Shown in pieces: positions 61,801-64,000 of a stretch of 64,000 nt of DNA (position 1 is its first letter; each line of letters begins with the position of its first letter). The notes below the pieces were generated by a model. The model saw only the letters and a list, made by a program, of their open reading frames with translations, ran no database searches and was not told the origin of the DNA. The translations under genes and the position numbers were made by a program. The DNA is from Melanopsichium pennsylvanicum (lineage: Eukaryota > Basidiomycota > Ustilaginomycetes > Ustilaginales), in contig OAPG01000002.1 of the NCBI GenBank assembly GCA_900208305.1, positions 992,001-1,056,000 on the forward strand, in the 5' to 3' direction.

Positions 61801-62473
61801 TGTTGAATCGCACAGTGGCGGAAGTGCCACCGGACTCGTTCCGTATGATGATGATGAGGAGTCGGAGGAGGGTGCTGAAGTCGCCCAAGTGGTGGGTAAG
61901 AAAGCTTCGTCTGTAGAAGGCTCTTCTTCGCCATCGTCTCTAACAAGACTCCCTGAAAAACGTCGCAGAATCGACGAAGAAGGCGATGGGGAGGATCAGC
62001 TTTCTCGTCTCTCGAAGCGAAAATCAGGTCGAATGTCGAAGAACAAGACTGAATCTGCTATTGCAACCGGCAACAACATCAACAACGACGACGACGGCGA
62101 CGACTCGTCATCATCATCGCCGCCGCAGCAACAACAACAAAAACAACCTGGCGGATTCATCCGAAGCATGGCCAACACGATCTCTAGCACTTTCAGCTCT
62201 GCGGACAACAAGCGCGAGACTTTCTCTTGTTCTCCTTCACCCAAACGATCTAAAAGCATGGTAGATTCTAAACACGAATCTGCAAGTGATAGTGCGAAAG
62301 CCAACAATAACGCTGCAAAAAATAGCGGTGCAAAAAACCGAAATGGGGGAGGCAGCAGTGGAGCGTTGGGTGTCAAGAGGATCTCATTGGGTCTCACAGG
62401 GTCGGCCAAGAAGATGGCGGCACAGTCCAACGTTAGGTCGACGGATGGGTCGGAGGGTTCGCAGGATTCGTAA
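58883..62473 (+). CDS. PSY2: protein phosphatase 4 regulatory subunit 3 (PSY2/SMEK/PP4R3)
   Basis: Targets the PP4 phosphatase to substrates in DNA-damage recovery (gamma-H2A dephosphorylation), checkpoint exit and nutrient signalling; nuclear. The 1196-residue frame has a disordered N-terminal 190 residues, an EVH1/PH-like domain at about 195-355 (RRVKVYELKGETWFDRGTGY, VVWTEPTGVDMALSFQEAEG), the SMEK domain from about 402 (ANLDKIDAMLKDTTSRGPMM, LPSLHTLCTVMQTILLLNDS, YLRDVILARVVDDPTVSILN) and ARM-like repeats to about 910 (LRLSALRFFKYCLASNNQFT). The last 280 residues are disordered with acidic blocks, nuclear-signal-like KRRRIDEE and poly-Q. The N-terminal extension before EVH1 is absent from yeast Psy2, which starts near the EVH1 domain. 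No introns. Confidence 0.94.
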   Translation: MATEDGPSSSNPGNSPPITEVGAQITAQNDVADASGAQASTSTAVSSSEHVIAPEVPLQSSDPDIFAESTIASSNLSAAQISADTELPPIASEPPRHTVVSSNLPDIPDEVLTLGSGQYTAATVAPLEQRNSTTDASMDAEHVMDDYRAAINAPLPSMLNSNAIPLEEDASGDLSASSNEALTLTSTVSRGNYHQCGSARRVKVYELKGETWFDRGTGYCAGVYDETVDEALLVARREEKCQFLEGLDVPAEQDASENESILGSITGQDAATKSSQPQPCQFVVVVSENLESEDILLASKVVKEEVYQRQQDTLVVWTEPTGVDMALSFQEAEGCNEVWEFLTEVQKHFMGLAEEALTDSPPTTPNPHSPTGVLGMSGSGSGLEPLLNITGDYKGLPEPTLANLDKIDAMLKDTTSRGPMMREKITTWLMESHYIRKLVPFFHSVEELEALPSLHTLCTVMQTILLLNDSFLFEYILQDDVFLGVVGMLEYDPEFPRLKANYRDHLTQRARFKQVIDIGDPMIVAKIHQTYRLLYLRDVILARVVDDPTVSILNSFIFFHQNDIVNYCCQNDLFLSKLFHMLMNPEEPEERRSEGVLFLQQLCSMGKLIQFPARISLYRTLTDWGLLNVLQYALERLGQTARNAAAEILMTIIEYDANSVRAHVVSQVEQNTRPLVSMMIDMLHDERDLGLKTQIAEAMRIIFDVASDGGPIAAQAQVLSVPGLNKAKADPDRFLTWIYEAEIGRLCSPFNTLPDFRVLSKGEKLSIQPRHRSDLYGHLCDLLCHTIAHHSFRSQYYVLTSEISKKVGSLLHSREKFLRLSALRFFKYCLASNNQFTNRHFIKIELFSTILGLIEAEGDRNNLIASACLNFFEHMRRENMKTLISHCMDRHGARVRQLAESSQTAPCFSLLVSQWEKNQEPLPQQDAGDTSRSTDVEEKSREQSGNIGRGQMVIAEADPEEENYFNAEENEKDVESHSGGSATGLVPYDDDEESEEGAEVAQVVGKKASSVEGSSSPSSLTRLPEKRRRIDEEGDGEDQLSRLSKRKSGRMSKNKTESAIATGNNINNDDDGDDSSSSSPPQQQQQKQPGGFIRSMANTISSTFSSADNKRETFSCSPSPKRSKSMVDSKHESASDSAKANNNAAKNSGAKNRNGGGSSGALGVKRISLGLTGSAKKMAAQSNVRSTDGSEGSQDS

Positions 62474-62882
62474 TGTATACGAGGTCTCATTTGTCTTTTG
62501 TTGTTGCAGAATTGATTTGATATCCATACTCGCCTGCACAGACGAAGACTTGGGTTATAGGATGATGACGTGTATGACAGATTCCGGTGGTGTTGTTTTC
62601 GATTGTGCGATTACATTGCGCGCTCTTTTGTATACTTGTACTACCAATTTTGTACAACATTGCTCGTTAACTATCTTGACTTGTTGTCTCAACAAGGATT
62701 TTGAATGGTTTGCTCTCATCACCACGCCTCTCAGACATTGTTTTGGTCACTCATCTGACTTGAGTTATGTTGAGACAAGAGCGCGTGATTCAAGTATTGA
62801 GATAAAGATTACACGGGGTATGATGTGGCAAGGGTAAGACGAAGTTTGAAATTGTCCTTGAACGTCCATGGTCAAGACGAGA
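62474..62882. other. convergent PSY2/glyoxal oxidase 3' region
   Basis: 409 bp between converging genes. Nothing recognised. Confidence 0.5.
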
Positions 62883-64000
62883 TCAAGCAAAGAGGGCGAC
62901 TGCGGACAGAACAGAAGCCAAAATCACGGCGGTCGTGGCTGCAAGACCAGCCGAAATGGCTCCAGCGCCACTAGACGAGCCCGACATTGACCCGCTCGAA
63001 CCTGATCCAGATCCGTTTGCTTTCGAGCTGTCACTGGAGTTCTTGGGAACAGGAGGACCCTGCGATGCGGGAAGCGAAGTGGAAGCGGTCACCCTCTGGT
63101 CGCCGAGCTGACCAGTACCGATCATGACATGTTGACCATTGGAAGGCACGCCGTTCACCACCAAGAAAGCCATGGCGGGTCCGGGCTGGAAAATATTTGC
63201 GTTGGGCGGCATGTTGGAGACGTGTAAAGTTCCTCCAACGGTGCCGTCCTGGTTCGCAGTGTAGGTCGAGTTGAGCTCAAGGTAGCGCTGGCCAAAGTTG
63301 ACACCGTGCGTAGCAAATCCAGAGCGGACAATCGAGATTTTGGCGTTCTTGATGTTGGTAACGTTGCCCGACAAGTCGGAGCTTGATAGGGGAATGTCGA
63401 AGGAGCCGCCGCCGTAAGCGAGTTGGGTGATATTGAGCTGCGTGGGACGAGGCTGATTGTACCACAGCGGGTACCACTGCTCGAGACGATATTCGGTGTT
63501 AGTGTAGTTCGCAGGATTGTCAAAGCTTACGTCTGCGTTCGGATTGGAGCCAGAAGTGAGGATGGAGCCGTCTTCGAGCAGGATAGCGGACGAGTGATAC
63601 ATTCGCTGGACCTGCATCTGAGAAAGATTGGCGGTTGTGAAGCGCGATCCTTCTGGTGCTTGGGGGTCATAGATCATGGGCTGATAGTCCGGCTCGTCGC
63701 CGAGCGAGATACCGAGGTTCTTGTTGTAGCTCTGGCCAGAATAGCCTCCGGTGCCCATTCGCACACCCTGACCGAACCAGAGCTTGCCGTCTGGCAGGTA
63801 CACAAAGGTACCCATGGAACGGCCGTTGATCAAATCGTCATCCTGCTCCCACTGCGGGTCATCCGCCTCGGGAACGATACGCTCGCAGACCTTGCTAGCC
63901 GGTGTGGCTAAAGGGTTGTATAAAGGACCAGCACCGTTACCCCATTCGTCGAGAGGACGCTGAACGCCACCGCAGAAGAGCACCTCCTGCTTGTAGTTGT
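62883..64000 (-). CDS. glyoxal oxidase-type copper radical oxidase, C-terminal part (N-terminus beyond right edge)
   Basis: Secreted copper radical oxidase of family AA5 that oxidises aldehydes to acids and yields H2O2; in U. maydis a related enzyme is needed for filamentous growth and virulence. The frame is open from the right edge (NYKQEVLFCGG) to TGA at 62883-62885, 372 residues. Visible copper ligands: the Tyr-His pair in RMYHSSAILLEDGSILTSGS, with SNPN after it, and the His in FATHGVNFGQRYLEL, equivalent to Y495, H496 and H581 of galactose oxidase. The Tyr-Cys cofactor half lies outside the window. After the DUF1929-type beta domain come a Ser/Gly-rich stalk and a C-terminal hydrophobic segment (AATTAVILASVLSAVALFA), fitting a GPI anchor. 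Several NXS/T sequons. Confidence 0.93.
   Translation of the reverse strand, partial: NYKQEVLFCGGVQRPLDEWGNGAGPLYNPLATPASKVCERIVPEADDPQWEQDDDLINGRSMGTFVYLPDGKLWFGQGVRMGTGGYSGQSYNKNLGISLGDEPDYQPMIYDPQAPEGSRFTTANLSQMQVQRMYHSSAILLEDGSILTSGSNPNADVSFDNPANYTNTEYRLEQWYPLWYNQPRPTQLNITQLAYGGGSFDIPLSSSDLSGNVTNIKNAKISIVRSGFATHGVNFGQRYLELNSTYTANQDGTVGGTLHVSNMPPNANIFQPGPAMAFLVVNGVPSNGQHVMIGTGQLGDQRVTASTSLPASQGPPVPKNSSDSSKANGSGSGSSGSMSGSSSGAGAISAGLAATTAVILASVLSAVALFA

Noticed and set aside
1..64000. CRISPR arrays, intact transposons, telomere repeats, tRNA genes
   Set aside because: Looked for on both strands by eye; none found. A tRNA scan program would be the decisive check for tRNAs.

Overview
The window reads as nuclear DNA of a basidiomycete fungus, most likely a smut of the Ustilaginaceae. 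The grounds are long, almost intron-free genes of about 50-60 % GC, short introns with GTAAGT or GTGAGT donors and CTGAC-type branch sites, a dispersed single 5S rRNA gene, and a gene set (GPI-type chitin deacetylase, glyoxal oxidase, velvet factor, diaphanous-type formin) familiar from Ustilago and Sporisorium. The species assignment is inference; the fungal and basidiomycete character is well supported by the proteins.

Layout, left to right: a DASH-type cryptochrome (minus, cut by the left edge); a 4.2 kb gene-free stretch; RPA135 and HEM3 in tandem on the minus strand; UTP18 (plus) converging on an ArsB/NhaD-type transporter (minus); MRM2 (plus, three exons); an unrecognised four-helix membrane protein (plus); glutathione reductase (plus) converging on a 2.2 kb-residue-scale diaphanous-related formin (minus, two exons); mitoribosomal mS23 (plus); a 5S rRNA gene (minus); a GPI-type chitin deacetylase (plus); a decayed open reading frame; POP4 (minus); a region of transposon debris around 41.2-42.4 kb; a velvet-domain factor (plus); COX13 (plus, three exons); a dead LINE endonuclease fragment; a KRE2/MNT1-family mannosyltransferase (minus); a C2H2 zinc-finger protein (plus) converging on UTP12 (minus); PSY2 (plus); and the C-terminal part of a glyoxal oxidase (minus, cut by the right edge).

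Much of the window serves ribosome production: Pol I subunit RPA135, the SSU-processome proteins UTP18 and UTP12, the RNase P/MRP subunit POP4, a 5S gene, and for the mitochondrion mS23 and MRM2. A second group acts at the cell surface or in the secretory pathway (chitin deacetylase, glyoxal oxidase, mannosyltransferase). The rest cover haem synthesis, respiration, redox, light sensing, actin and signalling.

The observations I would follow first are: (1) a 74-codon, acid-free, presequence-like extension in frame upstream of the glutathione reductase ATG that has no ATG of its own, suggesting non-AUG initiation for mitochondrial targeting; (2) two completely CpG-free segments of 445 and 383 bp flanking a CpG-rich 458 bp block with TGTTA...TAACA ends, which looks like an LTR nested in an older, CpG-eroded element; (3) a recurrent AATTTACTGTA element, several times arranged as perfect palindromes, confined to intergenic DNA; (4) a short upstream ORF whose stop overlaps the start of the zinc-finger gene as ATGA. 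I did not find a clearly new multi-gene system; no CRISPR arrays, gene clusters for secondary metabolites or intact transposons are visible.
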